From NCBI RefSeq assembly GCF_014206975.1, contig NZ_JACHOU010000010.1:1-64000 (forward strand): 64,000 bases of DNA, in the 5' to 3' direction. Source of the DNA: Aminobacter aganoensis. GTDB lineage: Bacteria > Pseudomonadota > Alphaproteobacteria > Rhizobiales > Rhizobiaceae. Positions 9,793-18,439 of this stretch are shown piece after piece (position 1 is the stretch's first letter; the number at the start of each line of letters is the position of its first letter). Under the pieces are notes generated by a model. That model was not told where the DNA came from. It saw only the letters and a list, made by a program, of their open reading frames with translations, and made no database searches. Made by a program: the position numbers and the translations under genes.

Positions 9793-11031
9793 ATGGTCAC
9801 GAACGCACATTACGATGCCGGGGAAACCCAGGATCCTGCCGCCCGCGAGGCCGCCCTTTTTGCCAGGCTGCATTCGCTGCTCGAGACCGCGCAAGCCGGC
9901 GCGCCGGCCTTGCGCCAGCAGCTTGAGGGCGTGGCCGTCGCGAGCCTCGTCGACCGTGCGGCACTCCAGCAGGTGCCGGTCATCCGCAAGGGCGACCTGC
10001 TTGCCCTCCAGGCCAAGGAACCGCCTTTCGCCGGCCTGTCGCCCGTCAGGCCGGGTGCGTTGAAGCGCCTGCTCGTTTCCCCCGGCCCGATCTTCGATCC
10101 CGAAGGCCGTGGCGACGACTGGTGGGGTTCTGCCCGCGCCCTGTTCGCATCCGGCATGCGCCGGGAAGACATCGTCCACAATGCCTTCAGCTACCACCTC
10201 ACCCCAGGCGGCCACATGATGGAATCGGGTGCCCATGCGCTTGGCTGCGCGGTGATCCCGGCCGGCGTCGGCAACACCGACCAGCAGGTCGAGGCGATCG
10301 CGGCACTCAAGCCGTCCGGCTACATCGGCACACCCGACTTCCTCAAGATCCTGATCGACCGCATGAGTGCCGTTGGTGCTGCAAACCCGTTCCGCCACGC
10401 TTTGGTTTCGGGTGCGGCGTTCCCGGCGTCGCTGCAGCAGGAGATCGCCGGTGCCGGCATCGACGCCTACCAGGCCTATGCCACCGCCGAGCTCGGCGTC
10501 GCCGCCTATGAAACCACGGCGCGTTCGGGGCTTGTCGTCAACGAGGGGCTGATCGTCGAGATCGTGCGTCCGGGCACCGGCGAGGCGGTCGCCGACGGCG
10601 AGGTCGGCGAGGTCGTGGTCACGCGGCTCAACGCGGAATACCCGTTGCTGCGGTTTGGTACCGGCGACCTGTCGCGGGTGCTCTCCGGCCTCAGCTCCTG
10701 CGGCCGCACCAACATGCGGCTCGCCGGCTGGATGGGCCGCGCCGACCAGCGCACCAAGGTCAAGGGCATGTTCGTGGACCCGGCCCAGGTCGCCGTGATC
10801 GGCCGCCGGTTTCCCGGCCTCGGCCGGCTCCGCCTCGTCGTCGGCCGCGACGGCGCGCAGGACACGATGCTGCTGAAGGCCGAAGCCGGCGCGCCGAGCG
10901 ACGAACTCCGTGCTGAGCTCGAAGCGGCACTGCAAGGCGCGACCAAGATGAAGGGCGGCGTCGAGATCGTCGCCCCCGGCAGCCTGCCCAATGACGGCAA
11001 GGTCATCGCCGACGACCGCCCGGTCGAATAG
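9793..11031 (+). CDS. Phenylacetate-CoA ligase-like AMP-forming enzyme
   Basis: This 412-residue protein of the PaaK branch of the ANL superfamily should form an aryl- or acyl-CoA through an adenylate. Visible features are the DWWGSARALFASGMRREDIVHN region, AYATAELG in place of the usual motif near residue 225, and the C-terminal RVLSG...NMRLAGWMGRADQRTKVKGMFV segment with the hinge and lysine-bearing domain. It ends the ABC operon, so the operon both starts and ends with CoA ligase genes of different subfamilies. The loop that is glycine- and threonine-rich in most ANL enzymes is not obvious here, as is common in this branch. Substrate unknown. Confidence 0.82.
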   Translation: MVTNAHYDAGETQDPAAREAALFARLHSLLETAQAGAPALRQQLEGVAVASLVDRAALQQVPVIRKGDLLALQAKEPPFAGLSPVRPGALKRLLVSPGPIFDPEGRGDDWWGSARALFASGMRREDIVHNAFSYHLTPGGHMMESGAHALGCAVIPAGVGNTDQQVEAIAALKPSGYIGTPDFLKILIDRMSAVGAANPFRHALVSGAAFPASLQQEIAGAGIDAYQAYATAELGVAAYETTARSGLVVNEGLIVEIVRPGTGEAVADGEVGEVVVTRLNAEYPLLRFGTGDLSRVLSGLSSCGRTNMRLAGWMGRADQRTKVKGMFVDPAQVAVIGRRFPGLGRLRLVVGRDGAQDTMLLKAEAGAPSDELRAELEAALQGATKMKGGVEIVAPGSLPNDGKVIADDRPVE

Positions 11032-11091
11032 CGGCCGCCGCGTGGCCGCCAAGGCCAAACCAGCAGCTGTTCGGCGGCAGCGCGAAGCTGG

Positions 11092-12228
11092 TCAGTAGGC
11101 CGCCCGGTAGATCGACAGGATGTCGGTGCGCGCCAGGTCGCGCGGGTTGTTGTCGAGCAGGCGGCGGATGGCGAAGGCGTCATCGGCCATCGTCTCCAGG
11201 TCGTTTTCCGGCACGCCCAGCTTTGACAGCCGCATCTCGATTCCGAGCGAGGCGCAGTAATCATGCGTCGATCCGAACACGTCCTGCACGGCATTCGCCT
11301 CCGGCAGCCCGAGTGCAGAGAGCACATGACCGGTCTTCTCGGTCGCCGCCGGCAGGTTGAAGGCCAGCACATGCGGGAAGATCAGCGCGTTGGCGGCGCC
11401 ATGGGCGATGTGCCAGCGCGTGCCCAGCGGATAGGCGAGCGCATGGCCGCCTGCCGTATTGACCGGGCCGAGGCAGAAGCCCCCATAGAGCGAGGCGAGC
11501 GACAGCCCGGCGCGGGCCTCGACGTCGCTGCCGTCCTTGACCGCACGCGCAAGGTAGCGGCCGACCAGCTTCACGCCTTCAAGCGCGTAGAGGTCGATCA
11601 TCGGATGCGCCTTCTTGTTGGTGTAGGCCTCGACGCAGTGGGCCATGGCGTCGACGCCGGTGGCGGCGGTGACGGCCGGCGGCACGGTCATGGTCAGCGC
11701 CGGGTCGACGATCGCGATGTCGGCCAGCATCTCGATGCTTTCGACGGCGAGCTTCGCCTGCGTCTCCGGATCGGTGACGAGCGCGCGGATTCCGGCCTCG
11801 CTGCCGGTGCCGGATGTCGTCGGCACCTGGGCGAGCGCCACCCGGCGCCTTGCCGCCTTGCCAACACCGACGATGTCCTGCAGCCGCTGGCCGGTGCCGG
11901 CCATCACCGAGACAAGTTTGGCAAGGTCCATGGCGCTGCCGCCGCCGAAGCCGACGATCAGGTCGGCCTCCGAGCGGGCCGCCAGCTCCAGCACCTTTTC
12001 GAGATTGGGCAGGTCAGGCTCCGGGCGCACCTCGCCGAAGACGACCGTCTCGACACCCAGATCAAGCGTGTCCACCCGTGCCGCATTGAATCCGTCGGCG
12101 ACGACCAGCGCCTTCCTGACGTTGCGTGCCTTCACCCAGGCGGCAAGCCGCGACACCACGCCGGGGCCGAACTCGATGACCGGCGGCCGAACGATCGTGA
12201 TGGGCGTGTTGAGACCGGTCATCGTCAT
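11092..12228 (-). CDS. Iron-containing alcohol dehydrogenase
   Basis: This 378-residue group III dehydrogenase uses NAD(P)H and a divalent metal to interconvert an alcohol and a carbonyl. It shows the nucleotide motif GGGSAMDLAK near residue 95 and the metal ligands in VDAMAH (Asp and His), GGHALAYPLG (His) and HIAHGAAN (His). An internal ATG six bases on (12222) lies at a better distance from GGAG and may be the real start. It is the last gene of the leftward operon, 37 bases after the sialidase-fold gene. Related enzymes include maleylacetate reductase and lactaldehyde reductase; the context suggests a small aldehyde or hydroxy-acid intermediate. Confidence 0.85.
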   Translation of the reverse strand: MTMTGLNTPITIVRPPVIEFGPGVVSRLAAWVKARNVRKALVVADGFNAARVDTLDLGVETVVFGEVRPEPDLPNLEKVLELAARSEADLIVGFGGGSAMDLAKLVSVMAGTGQRLQDIVGVGKAARRRVALAQVPTTSGTGSEAGIRALVTDPETQAKLAVESIEMLADIAIVDPALTMTVPPAVTAATGVDAMAHCVEAYTNKKAHPMIDLYALEGVKLVGRYLARAVKDGSDVEARAGLSLASLYGGFCLGPVNTAGGHALAYPLGTRWHIAHGAANALIFPHVLAFNLPAATEKTGHVLSALGLPEANAVQDVFGSTHDYCASLGIEMRLSKLGVPENDLETMADDAFAIRRLLDNNPRDLARTDILSIYRAAY

Positions 12229-12265
12229 GGCTCCAGCTGGATATGGCCGCCGCAGTCAAGCATCG

Positions 12266-13471
12266 TCAGTACGCGCCTGGGGACAAGCGGACATATTTGA
12301 TGGCGCGGCGGAAATAGGTGAAGGCGACGTGGATGACGCCATCCGGGGTCGCCAGGATCGACGGGTAGGAGAACTCGCGGTTCAGCCCGTCCTTGGAATT
12401 GTTGGTCAGGCAGAAGCCGTCGCCCGTCTCGAGGTCGATGCGGTTGCCGAAGCTCTCGCCGCCGTCGGAGGAGAAGGCGAGGCTGAGCGGCGCGCGCGGC
12501 ACGCCCCAGACGGCCTTGCGGCCTTCCGGCTCGGTTGCTGGCTCGGCCGCGACGGGCTCGTCGCCCTCGATCTCGTCATAGAGCGACAATCGCCGGTCGT
12601 CGGACATCGAGGCGTTGGCATGGTTGTAGACGATGGCGATGCGGCCATCGGCCGTGCGCACGGCCTGCACCGACGAGTTGTTGTTGGGCAGGTCGGTGGC
12701 TTCAGGCGCGCTCCAGCTGCGGCCGCCGTCAAGCGAGCGGCTGCGCAGCACCTGTTCGGAAAAGCGGTTGCGGTACAGGGCCACCATCTCCTCGCTGCCG
12801 AGCGCCACGATGTTCATGTGCACGGCACCTAAGCTGTCGGGCACGTCGTGCATCGTCCAGCTGGCGCCGGCGTCGGTGGAAACCAGCACCGCCGCAGTGT
12901 CGACGTCGCCGCTCCAGCGTGTCCCCGGCCGGCCGATGCAGCGAAACACCGGCAGCAGCCATTCGCCGCGGCCGTTGATGATGATCGGCTGGCGCACGAA
13001 GGTGCCGGGAATGTCGCAGAGCACCGACACCTTGCCGAAGCTCTTGCCGCCATCCTCGGAGATGCGCCGCTTGACCACCGCGCCGTCCTGATGGCCCGAG
13101 GTCTGCGAGGTGTAGAGCAGCCAGACCTTGCCGTCGGGCGCGTTGAACAGCAGCGGGTTCTGTTCGGATTTCTGGGGGTCGTCCGACATCTTCTCCGGCG
13201 CCGACCAGCTGTCCGAGCCGGGCGCCAGTCGCGACAGGTAGACCGAGATGTCGCCCATGCCCTCCATCGTGCCGCCAAACCAGACGCAGGCCAGCGTGCC
13301 GTCGGGCAAAAGCGACAGGTTGGCGGCATGGTTCTGCACCGTCGGCGACGCCAGGAACGCGTCGCTGCGTCCCGACGACACCTGATGCAGCTTGCCGTCC
13401 ATCTGCGCGGCGACCTCTGCGTGGGTCGTGACTGCGGCGGACGGGTGCGCCTGGGCTGTATTGGTGGCCAC
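12266..13471 (-). CDS. Sialidase-fold (BNR repeat) protein without signal peptide
   Basis: The 401-residue product has the six-bladed propeller pattern of the sialidase superfamily. Four Asp-box repeats (S-x-D-x-G-x-x-W/F) are visible: SEDGGKSF, STDAGASW, SLDGGRSW and SSDGGESF. The start is GTG 13471, with AAGGAGG five bases upstream and the dapA-like stop just before it. The N terminus (VATNTAQAHPSAAVTT) has no signal peptide, so the protein is probably cytoplasmic, unlike secreted neuraminidases. Lying in an operon with an aldolase of the NanA/DapA family, it may cleave or isomerise an imported glycoside or acid-sugar conjugate. True sialidase activity is not shown. Confidence 0.8.
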   Translation of the reverse strand: MATNTAQAHPSAAVTTHAEVAAQMDGKLHQVSSGRSDAFLASPTVQNHAANLSLLPDGTLACVWFGGTMEGMGDISVYLSRLAPGSDSWSAPEKMSDDPQKSEQNPLLFNAPDGKVWLLYTSQTSGHQDGAVVKRRISEDGGKSFGKVSVLCDIPGTFVRQPIIINGRGEWLLPVFRCIGRPGTRWSGDVDTAAVLVSTDAGASWTMHDVPDSLGAVHMNIVALGSEEMVALYRNRFSEQVLRSRSLDGGRSWSAPEATDLPNNNSSVQAVRTADGRIAIVYNHANASMSDDRRLSLYDEIEGDEPVAAEPATEPEGRKAVWGVPRAPLSLAFSSDGGESFGNRIDLETGDGFCLTNNSKDGLNREFSYPSILATPDGVIHVAFTYFRRAIKYVRLSPGAY

Positions 13472-13481
13472 CGCGCCCTCC

Positions 13482-14387
13482 TTACGGCAGCCGTTCGAGC
13501 TGCGGCCGGAGCGCGGCGATCTCGCTTTCGCCCAAGCCCACCAGCGGCGGCCGCAGTCGCTGCCATGCCTTCTCGCCATGCTTCAGGCCGACCATGGCCT
13601 TGATGGTCGGGATCTGGGCGTAGCTGTTGGACAGGTTACGCCAGGCGTTGATGCGCGCCTGCGCGGCCTCGACCTTGGCCGCTGCTGCCGCATCGGCGTG
13701 GCCGTCGAACACGGTGCGCAGCGAATCCGCGATCAGGTTGGACGTCGCGGTGATGCAGCCGGCGCCGCCTTCGCGCAGCAGCGGCAGCATCAGCGGATCG
13801 GCGCCGGGGAACACGGCAAAGCCCGGATAGGCCTTCAACAGCGCCTGCATGTTGGCGAGGTCGCCCTTGGATTCCTTGATGCCGACGACCGTCTTCGGAA
13901 AAGCCTCGATCAGGTGGCCGACCAGCTCGACCGACAGCGAAATGCCAGAGACCTGGGGGATGTGGTAGAGCACGACCTTGAGCCGGTCGTCGGCCACGCC
14001 TTCGAGGATGCGCGAATAGGCGTCGAACAGGCCGTCGTCGGACACGCCCTTGTAGTAGAAGGGCGGCAGCATCACGACCTTGTCGATCCCCAGCGACAGC
14101 GCATGGCGGGTCAGCTCGATGGTCTCCGGAATGGCCGCGACGCCGGTGCCCGGCATCAGCCTGTCGGCGGCAACACCTGCCTTGATCACGCTTTCCAGCA
14201 TCGCCTTGCGCTCACCGAGCGAGAACGAGTTGGCCTCGCCCGTCGTGCCGAGCAGGGCCACGCCATGGCAGCCCTCGTCGAGCAGCCGCTGGCAATGCTT
14301 GGCCAGCAGGCCGTGATCGGGCGACAGGTCGGCGTTGATGGGCGTGGCGGCGGCGGAGAAGACGCCCGAGATTGCGAAACTGGTCAT
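13482..14387 (-). CDS. DapA/NanA family aldolase (dihydrodipicolinate synthase-like)
   Basis: This 301-residue class I aldolase-fold protein carries [16 protein letters not shown] near residue 45, the catalytic tyrosine in [13 protein letters not shown] and the Schiff-base lysine in [11 protein letters not shown]. The family includes lysine-pathway DapA, N-acetylneuraminate lyase and 2-keto-3-deoxy acid-sugar aldolases. Its place between a PdxA-like and a sialidase-fold gene argues for the catabolic kind. The ATG at 14387 overlaps the PdxA stop (ATGA), so the pair is coupled. It ends 10 bases before the next gene. The substrate is probably a 2-oxo acid; nothing here fixes it. Confidence 0.85.
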   Translation of the reverse strand: MTSFAISGVFSAAATPINADLSPDHGLLAKHCQRLLDEGCHGVALLGTTGEANSFSLGERKAMLESVIKAGVAADRLMPGTGVAAIPETIELTRHALSLGIDKVVMLPPFYYKGVSDDGLFDAYSRILEGVADDRLKVVLYHIPQVSGISLSVELVGHLIEAFPKTVVGIKESKGDLANMQALLKAYPGFAVFPGADPLMLPLLREGGAGCITATSNLIADSLRTVFDGHADAAAAAKVEAAQARINAWRNLSNSYAQIPTIKAMVGLKHGEKAWQRLRPPLVGLGESEIAALRPQLERLP

Positions 14388-15373
14388 GCTGTCACCCGAG
14401 GCGTTCCGGCGAGCTTGCGCGCATAGGCGATCGCCGCATTCATGTTGACGTGGTTGGCCTTGCCGGTCCCGGCAATGTCGAAGGCGGTGCCATGGTCGAC
14501 CGAGGTGCGGTCGATCGGCAGGCCGAGCGAAATGTTGACGCCGCTGTCGAAGGCGACCAGCTTCATCGGGATGTGGCCCTGGTCGTGATATTGCGCGACG
14601 ACGAGGTCGAAGGCACCTGAATAGGCGCGGTGGAAGACCGTGTCCGGCGGGACCGGCCCGTGGGCGTCGATGCCCTCGGCCTTGGCTGAAGCCACGGCAG
14701 GCGCGATGAACTCGTCGTCCTCGGTGCCGAACAGGCCGTTTTCGCCGCAATGCGGGTTGAGGCCGGCGACCGCGATGCGCGGGTTGGCGACGCCGATGCG
14801 GCGCAGGTGGCGATGGCCGGTGCGGATGGTTTCGAGGATGCGCTCCGGCTTGACCCTGATAATCGCCTCCTTGAGCGACACATGGGTCGAGACGTGGATC
14901 ACCGACATGCGCTCGGAGGCGAGCAGCATCCACGACGAGCGCGAACCGGTCAGATGCGCCAGCATGCCGGTGTGGCCGTCATAGTGGTGGCCGGCAAGGT
15001 TCAGCGCTTCCTTGTTGATGGGCGCGGTGACGATGCAGCCGATCTCGCCTGCGGTCGCCGCTTCCACCGCACGCGCGATGAAGCGGAACGAGGCGTCGCC
15101 GGCGCGGGTGTCGATCTTGCCGAAGGCGATCGGGCCGCCGTCAATTTCGACATGCTCGATGGCGATGGTGTCGGCGCCGTCGGAGGCGGGCGCGAATTTC
15201 AACGGCGCGCCGACGATCTTCGCTGCCGCCTTGAGGCTGTCGCGGTTGCCGAAGACGCGGATGGTGGCGCGGTCGGCAGCATCCATCTCGGCCAGCGACT
15301 TGCAGATGATCTCGGGTCCGACGCCTGCCGGGTCCCCCATGGTGATGCCAATCGTGCGGCTAGAACTCGCCAT
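14384..15373 (-). CDS. PdxA-family 4-phospho-acid dehydrogenase (PdxA2-like)
   Basis: This 329-residue NAD-dependent dehydrogenase has the family hallmarks [16 protein letters not shown] at the N terminus, [21 protein letters not shown] near residue 130 and the metal-binding C-terminal region [25 protein letters not shown] (first part quoted by motif). PdxA itself oxidises 4-phosphohydroxy-L-threonine in vitamin B6 synthesis. The paralogue PdxA2 oxidises and decarboxylates D-threonate 4-phosphate to dihydroxyacetone phosphate and is found beside DUF1537 kinases, as here. It is first in the leftward operon. The catabolic role is inferred from context, and a role in pyridoxal synthesis cannot be excluded. 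Confidence 0.86.
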   Translation of the reverse strand: MASSSRTIGITMGDPAGVGPEIICKSLAEMDAADRATIRVFGNRDSLKAAAKIVGAPLKFAPASDGADTIAIEHVEIDGGPIAFGKIDTRAGDASFRFIARAVEAATAGEIGCIVTAPINKEALNLAGHHYDGHTGMLAHLTGSRSSWMLLASERMSVIHVSTHVSLKEAIIRVKPERILETIRTGHRHLRRIGVANPRIAVAGLNPHCGENGLFGTEDDEFIAPAVASAKAEGIDAHGPVPPDTVFHRAYSGAFDLVVAQYHDQGHIPMKLVAFDSGVNISLGLPIDRTSVDHGTAFDIAGTGKANHVNMNAAIAYARKLAGTPRVTA

Positions 15374-15749
15374 CGCTCCCTGTCCGTCTTTTCCGCAGGC
15401 AGCACCCGGCTCCTGCGGTCTGGAATCCTCCCGAGCGCAAGCGCCCTGGGGGCGCGATCTGCACTTGGCTTATGGCCGGAAACTGACCACAAGTAGACAA
15501 GTTGTCAAGTTGCTTTTTCCAGCGCAAGCAGGCTGTCCGCTCAACGTAGAAGAGTATTGTATTGATTTAACGAGGAAATTCCTGCGGCATTTAACCGGGA
15601 GCTAATTTTTCTCGCCCGGTGTCTGAAAAAATGAATTGACATGTTTACAATATGGCGGCATTTGTTCGGCCCACGGTCGCCGCTTCCGTGTCTGTTGCCT
15701 TTCGACTGACCAGAGCATCGCCGTTCACGGGTTTCAGGGAGGAAATGTG
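15374..15749. promoter_or_regulatory. Divergent control region of the acid-sugar locus
   Basis: This 376-base region separates the leftward pdxA-like operon from the rightward ABC transporter operon and should contain both promoters. The stretch 15480-15660 is AT-richer than its surroundings. It has a dyad at 15496-15506 and a TTGACA at 15636-15641, which could be a -35 element for the transporter; a convincing -10 was not seen. The GntR-family protein encoded at 22477 is the likely ligand. Confidence 0.5.
15488..15511. promoter_or_regulatory. Candidate GntR operator
   Basis: GACAAGTTGTC at 15496-15506 is a dyad with one central base. Read on the minus strand, the motif ACTTG occurs three times at 8-base intervals across 15490-15510. 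FadR-type GntR proteins usually bind short dyads of this size. Which regulator binds is inferred from gene order only. Confidence 0.45.
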
Positions 15750-17399
15750 ATGTCGAAACGGAACACCGAGACTCCGTCGCGTGCCGGGATGACCCGCCGC
15801 GACGCGCTCAGGCTCGGCCTGGGCAGCGCTGTGGGCTTCACGCTGCTCGGCCTCAACGCCAAGATCGTCTTTGCGCAGGAAGGCCAGGTGCTGAAGGTTG
15901 CCAATCCGGCCTTCAACCAGGATTGGTCGCCGTTGCGCGGCGGCGGCGTGCCCTATCGCTGGAATTCGGCCTGGTGGGCCTCGCCGATGTATTTCGACAG
16001 CGAAGGCAAGATCCATCCTTATGTCTTCGCCACCTGGGAAGGTTCGGCTGACTCCAAGACCTGGACCTTCAAGCTCGACCCCAAGGCGACCTTCTCCGAC
16101 GGCAGCAAGATCACCTCGGCAGATGTCGCCGGGTCGTGGAACGTAGCCGCGATGCCCGGCACCAAGAGCCAGCGTGCCGACCAGGTGCTCGCCAAGGTCG
16201 CGGGCTTCGCCGAGGTCACCGGCGGCAGCGCCAACACCATTTCCGGCGTCGCCACCCCGGACGAGGGCACCGTCGTCGTGACGCTGACCGAGTCCGACCC
16301 GATCTACTTCATGCGCGTCGCCAACCACATCGTGCCGATCACCAAGGCGTCGCAGTCGCGCGGCGAGGACGGCAACGAGATCCAGGACTGGTTCACGCCC
16401 GACGCGGGTGCCGTTTATTCCGGCCCGTTCAAGCTGACCAGCATCGACATCGACGGCGGCAAGCTGGTGTTCGAGCCGAACGAAAACTTCTTCGGCCCGA
16501 AGCCCAAGCTCGCCCGCATCGAGATCACCTCGATCGAGGACAATGTGACGGCGACCTCGCTGCTCAAGTCGGGCGAGTTCAACGCCCACACCGAGCTCGT
16601 CACCTCGACCATCGTGCAGGACCTCGGCGCCGAATTCGCCTCCGGCCCGCTGATCCCGACCAGCCAGCACTTCTGGTTCAATTCCAAGCGCGCGCCGATG
16701 GATGACCCCAAGGTTCGCCAGGCGCTGATCATGGCCGTCGACCGCGACGGCCTGATGAAGGCCTCGTTCCCCGACGGTCCGCACAAGAAGACCGACCAGG
16801 TCCTCAACTCGGTGCCAGGCGCCGACAATTCCGGTTTCGAGCCCTATCCCTACGATCCGGAAGGCGCCAAGAAGCTGCTCGCCGAGTCGACCTATGGCGG
16901 CCCCGAGCGCCTGCCCAAGATCCTGTTCGTCGGCATATCCTCGCCGGCCAACGAGGCGGCGGCCCAGTTCATCGCCGAGCAGTGGCGCCAGAATCTCGGC
17001 ATCACCGCCGTCGACATGAAGCCGCAGCAGGACGCCTATGCCGGCCCCGACCAGAACGCGGTGCAGATCTTCCGCGATGACGTCGGCACCCGCGTGCCGG
17101 ACGCGGCGAGCTATCTCGCCGGCTCCATCGCCTCGACCTCGTCCAACGCCCAGAACAAGCTCGGCGGCTACAAGAACGACAAGGTCGACCAGCTGCTGGC
17201 CGAAGCCGCCACCAAGGCGGCGGACGATCCGCAGCGCGTGGCCCTTGCCCAGGAGGCCCAGAAGGTCTTCCGCGAGGACTGGACCTTCATTCCCTGGTAC
17301 GCACAGGCGATGTCGCGCTGGGCCAACGCCAATGTGAAGGGCATCGACAAGAACCTCGACTGGCAGGTTGTCGCCCCTTGGGAAATCACCGTCGGCTGA
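15750..17399 (+). CDS. Dipeptide-type ABC transporter binding protein, Tat-exported
   Basis: This 549-residue periplasmic receptor is of the SBP_bac_5 (DppA/OppA) type. The N terminus has a twin-arginine motif (TRRDALRLG) before a hydrophobic stretch ending in IVFA, so export is probably by the Tat route. The start at 15750 follows GGGAGGA. Family features include TWTFKLDPKATFSDGSKIT near residue 110 and VRQALIMAVDRD near residue 325. The family moves peptides, glycosides, nickel or opines. Here the neighbouring kinase and PdxA-like gene suggest an acid-sugar-like or conjugated ligand. A strong stem-loop follows the stop. Confidence 0.88.
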   Translation: MSKRNTETPSRAGMTRRDALRLGLGSAVGFTLLGLNAKIVFAQEGQVLKVANPAFNQDWSPLRGGGVPYRWNSAWWASPMYFDSEGKIHPYVFATWEGSADSKTWTFKLDPKATFSDGSKITSADVAGSWNVAAMPGTKSQRADQVLAKVAGFAEVTGGSANTISGVATPDEGTVVVTLTESDPIYFMRVANHIVPITKASQSRGEDGNEIQDWFTPDAGAVYSGPFKLTSIDIDGGKLVFEPNENFFGPKPKLARIEITSIEDNVTATSLLKSGEFNAHTELVTSTIVQDLGAEFASGPLIPTSQHFWFNSKRAPMDDPKVRQALIMAVDRDGLMKASFPDGPHKKTDQVLNSVPGADNSGFEPYPYDPEGAKKLLAESTYGGPERLPKILFVGISSPANEAAAQFIAEQWRQNLGITAVDMKPQQDAYAGPDQNAVQIFRDDVGTRVPDAASYLAGSIASTSSNAQNKLGGYKNDKVDQLLAEAATKAADDPQRVALAQEAQKVFREDWTFIPWYAQAMSRWANANVKGIDKNLDWQVVAPWEITVG

Positions 17400-17413
17400 T
17401 GCCGGCGTAACGC

Positions 17414-17436
17414 GCACGGGGGCTCGGCCCCCGTGC
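17414..17436 (+). other. Intercistronic stem-loop after the binding-protein gene
   Basis: A perfect 10-bp stem, GCACGGGGGC / GCCCCCGTGC, closes a three-base loop between the receptor and first permease genes. It is followed by a mixed pyrimidine stretch (CTCTTTCT) and no clean T run, so partial termination or 3'-end protection is more likely than a full stop. Confidence 0.75.
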
Positions 17437-17481
17437 TATCCTCTTTCTGAGATCTAACCGAGCGGTGGGAGGCCGCCCGCC

Positions 17482-18438
17482 ATGCTGCGTTATATTGCAA
17501 CACGGCTGCTGCTGTGGATCCCGTCCGTCCTGCTGGTCATGCTGGCCGTCTATGCCATGGCCTATTACGGCGCCGGCGACCCGATCAAGCTGATCTTCCT
17601 GCGCGCCCCCGGCGATGTCGCCTACAATCCCGAAAAGATCGAGGCGATCCGCGATGCGGCTGGTCTCAACCGACCGTTCCTCGTCCAGTTCGGCAGCTAC
17701 ATCCTCAACCTGATCCAGGGCAATTTCGGCAACTCGCTGACCTCGGGCCGCTCTGTCTGGGCGATGGTGTCGGCCGCGGCCCCCGTCTCCTTCAAGCTCG
17801 GCCTCTGCGCCGTCATCCTGACGGCCATCGTCGCAGTGCCCCTCGGCATGATCGCGGCGATGAACCAGAACACCAAGATCGACTACGCGATCCTCGGTTC
17901 GGCGCTGTTCCTCTGGGCCATCCCGGCCTATGTCGCCGGCCCGCTGCTGATGGTGCTGCTGATCTTCATCCTGCCGGGCGGCAGCGTTCCCTATGGCTGG
18001 GGCGGCATTTTCGACGTCCGCATCCTGTTGCCGCTGCTTGTGCTGTCCTTCCAGCCGATCGCGCTGATCGTGCGCCAGACGCGTGCCGCGGTCATCGAGG
18101 TGCTGTCGGAGGATTTCGTCCGTACCGCCCGCGCCAAGGGCGTGCCGGAGATGGTGGTCGCCTTCCGCCACATCCTGAGGCCGGTGCTGACGCCCGTCGT
18201 CACCCAGCTCGGCCTGATCATGATCACCATCGTCAATGGCGCCATCTTCGTCGAGCTGGTGTTCGGCCTGCCCGGCCTCGGCCGCCTGACGGTCTCGGCG
18301 CTGACCAATTCCGACTATCCCGTCATCCTGGCCATCACGCTGATCGGCTCCTTCCTGGTGATGCTGTCGAACCTTCTCGTCGACGTGCTCTATCCGCTGC
18401 TCGATCCGCGCGCCAACGACACGATGAGGAGCCGCTGA
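17482..18438 (+). CDS. Dipeptide-type ABC transporter permease (DppB family)
   Basis: This 318-residue inner-membrane permease shows the DppB pattern: an N-terminal helix (MLRYIATRLLLWIPSVLLV), a short periplasmic part, and the BPD_transp_1 domain with its coupling loop EDFVRTARAKGVPEMVV near residue 210. The C-terminal YPLLDPRAND is typical. GGGAGG lies upstream of the ATG. It pairs with the next gene's product, whose start is one base past this stop. Confidence 0.9.
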   Translation: MLRYIATRLLLWIPSVLLVMLAVYAMAYYGAGDPIKLIFLRAPGDVAYNPEKIEAIRDAAGLNRPFLVQFGSYILNLIQGNFGNSLTSGRSVWAMVSAAAPVSFKLGLCAVILTAIVAVPLGMIAAMNQNTKIDYAILGSALFLWAIPAYVAGPLLMVLLIFILPGGSVPYGWGGIFDVRILLPLLVLSFQPIALIVRQTRAAVIEVLSEDFVRTARAKGVPEMVVAFRHILRPVLTPVVTQLGLIMITIVNGAIFVELVFGLPGLGRLTVSALTNSDYPVILAITLIGSFLVMLSNLLVDVLYPLLDPRANDTMRSR

Positions 18439-18439
18439 C

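Noticed and set aside
13482-14387. Assignment of the DapA-family gene to lysine synthesis
   Set aside because: Its operon partners are catabolic and no other lysine-pathway gene is near, so a 2-oxo-acid aldolase role is more likely.
14384-15373. Assignment of the PdxA-like gene to vitamin B6 synthesis
   Set aside because: It is not beside ksgA or surA as in typical pdxA loci and belongs to a locus with a DUF1537 kinase, the setting of PdxA2.
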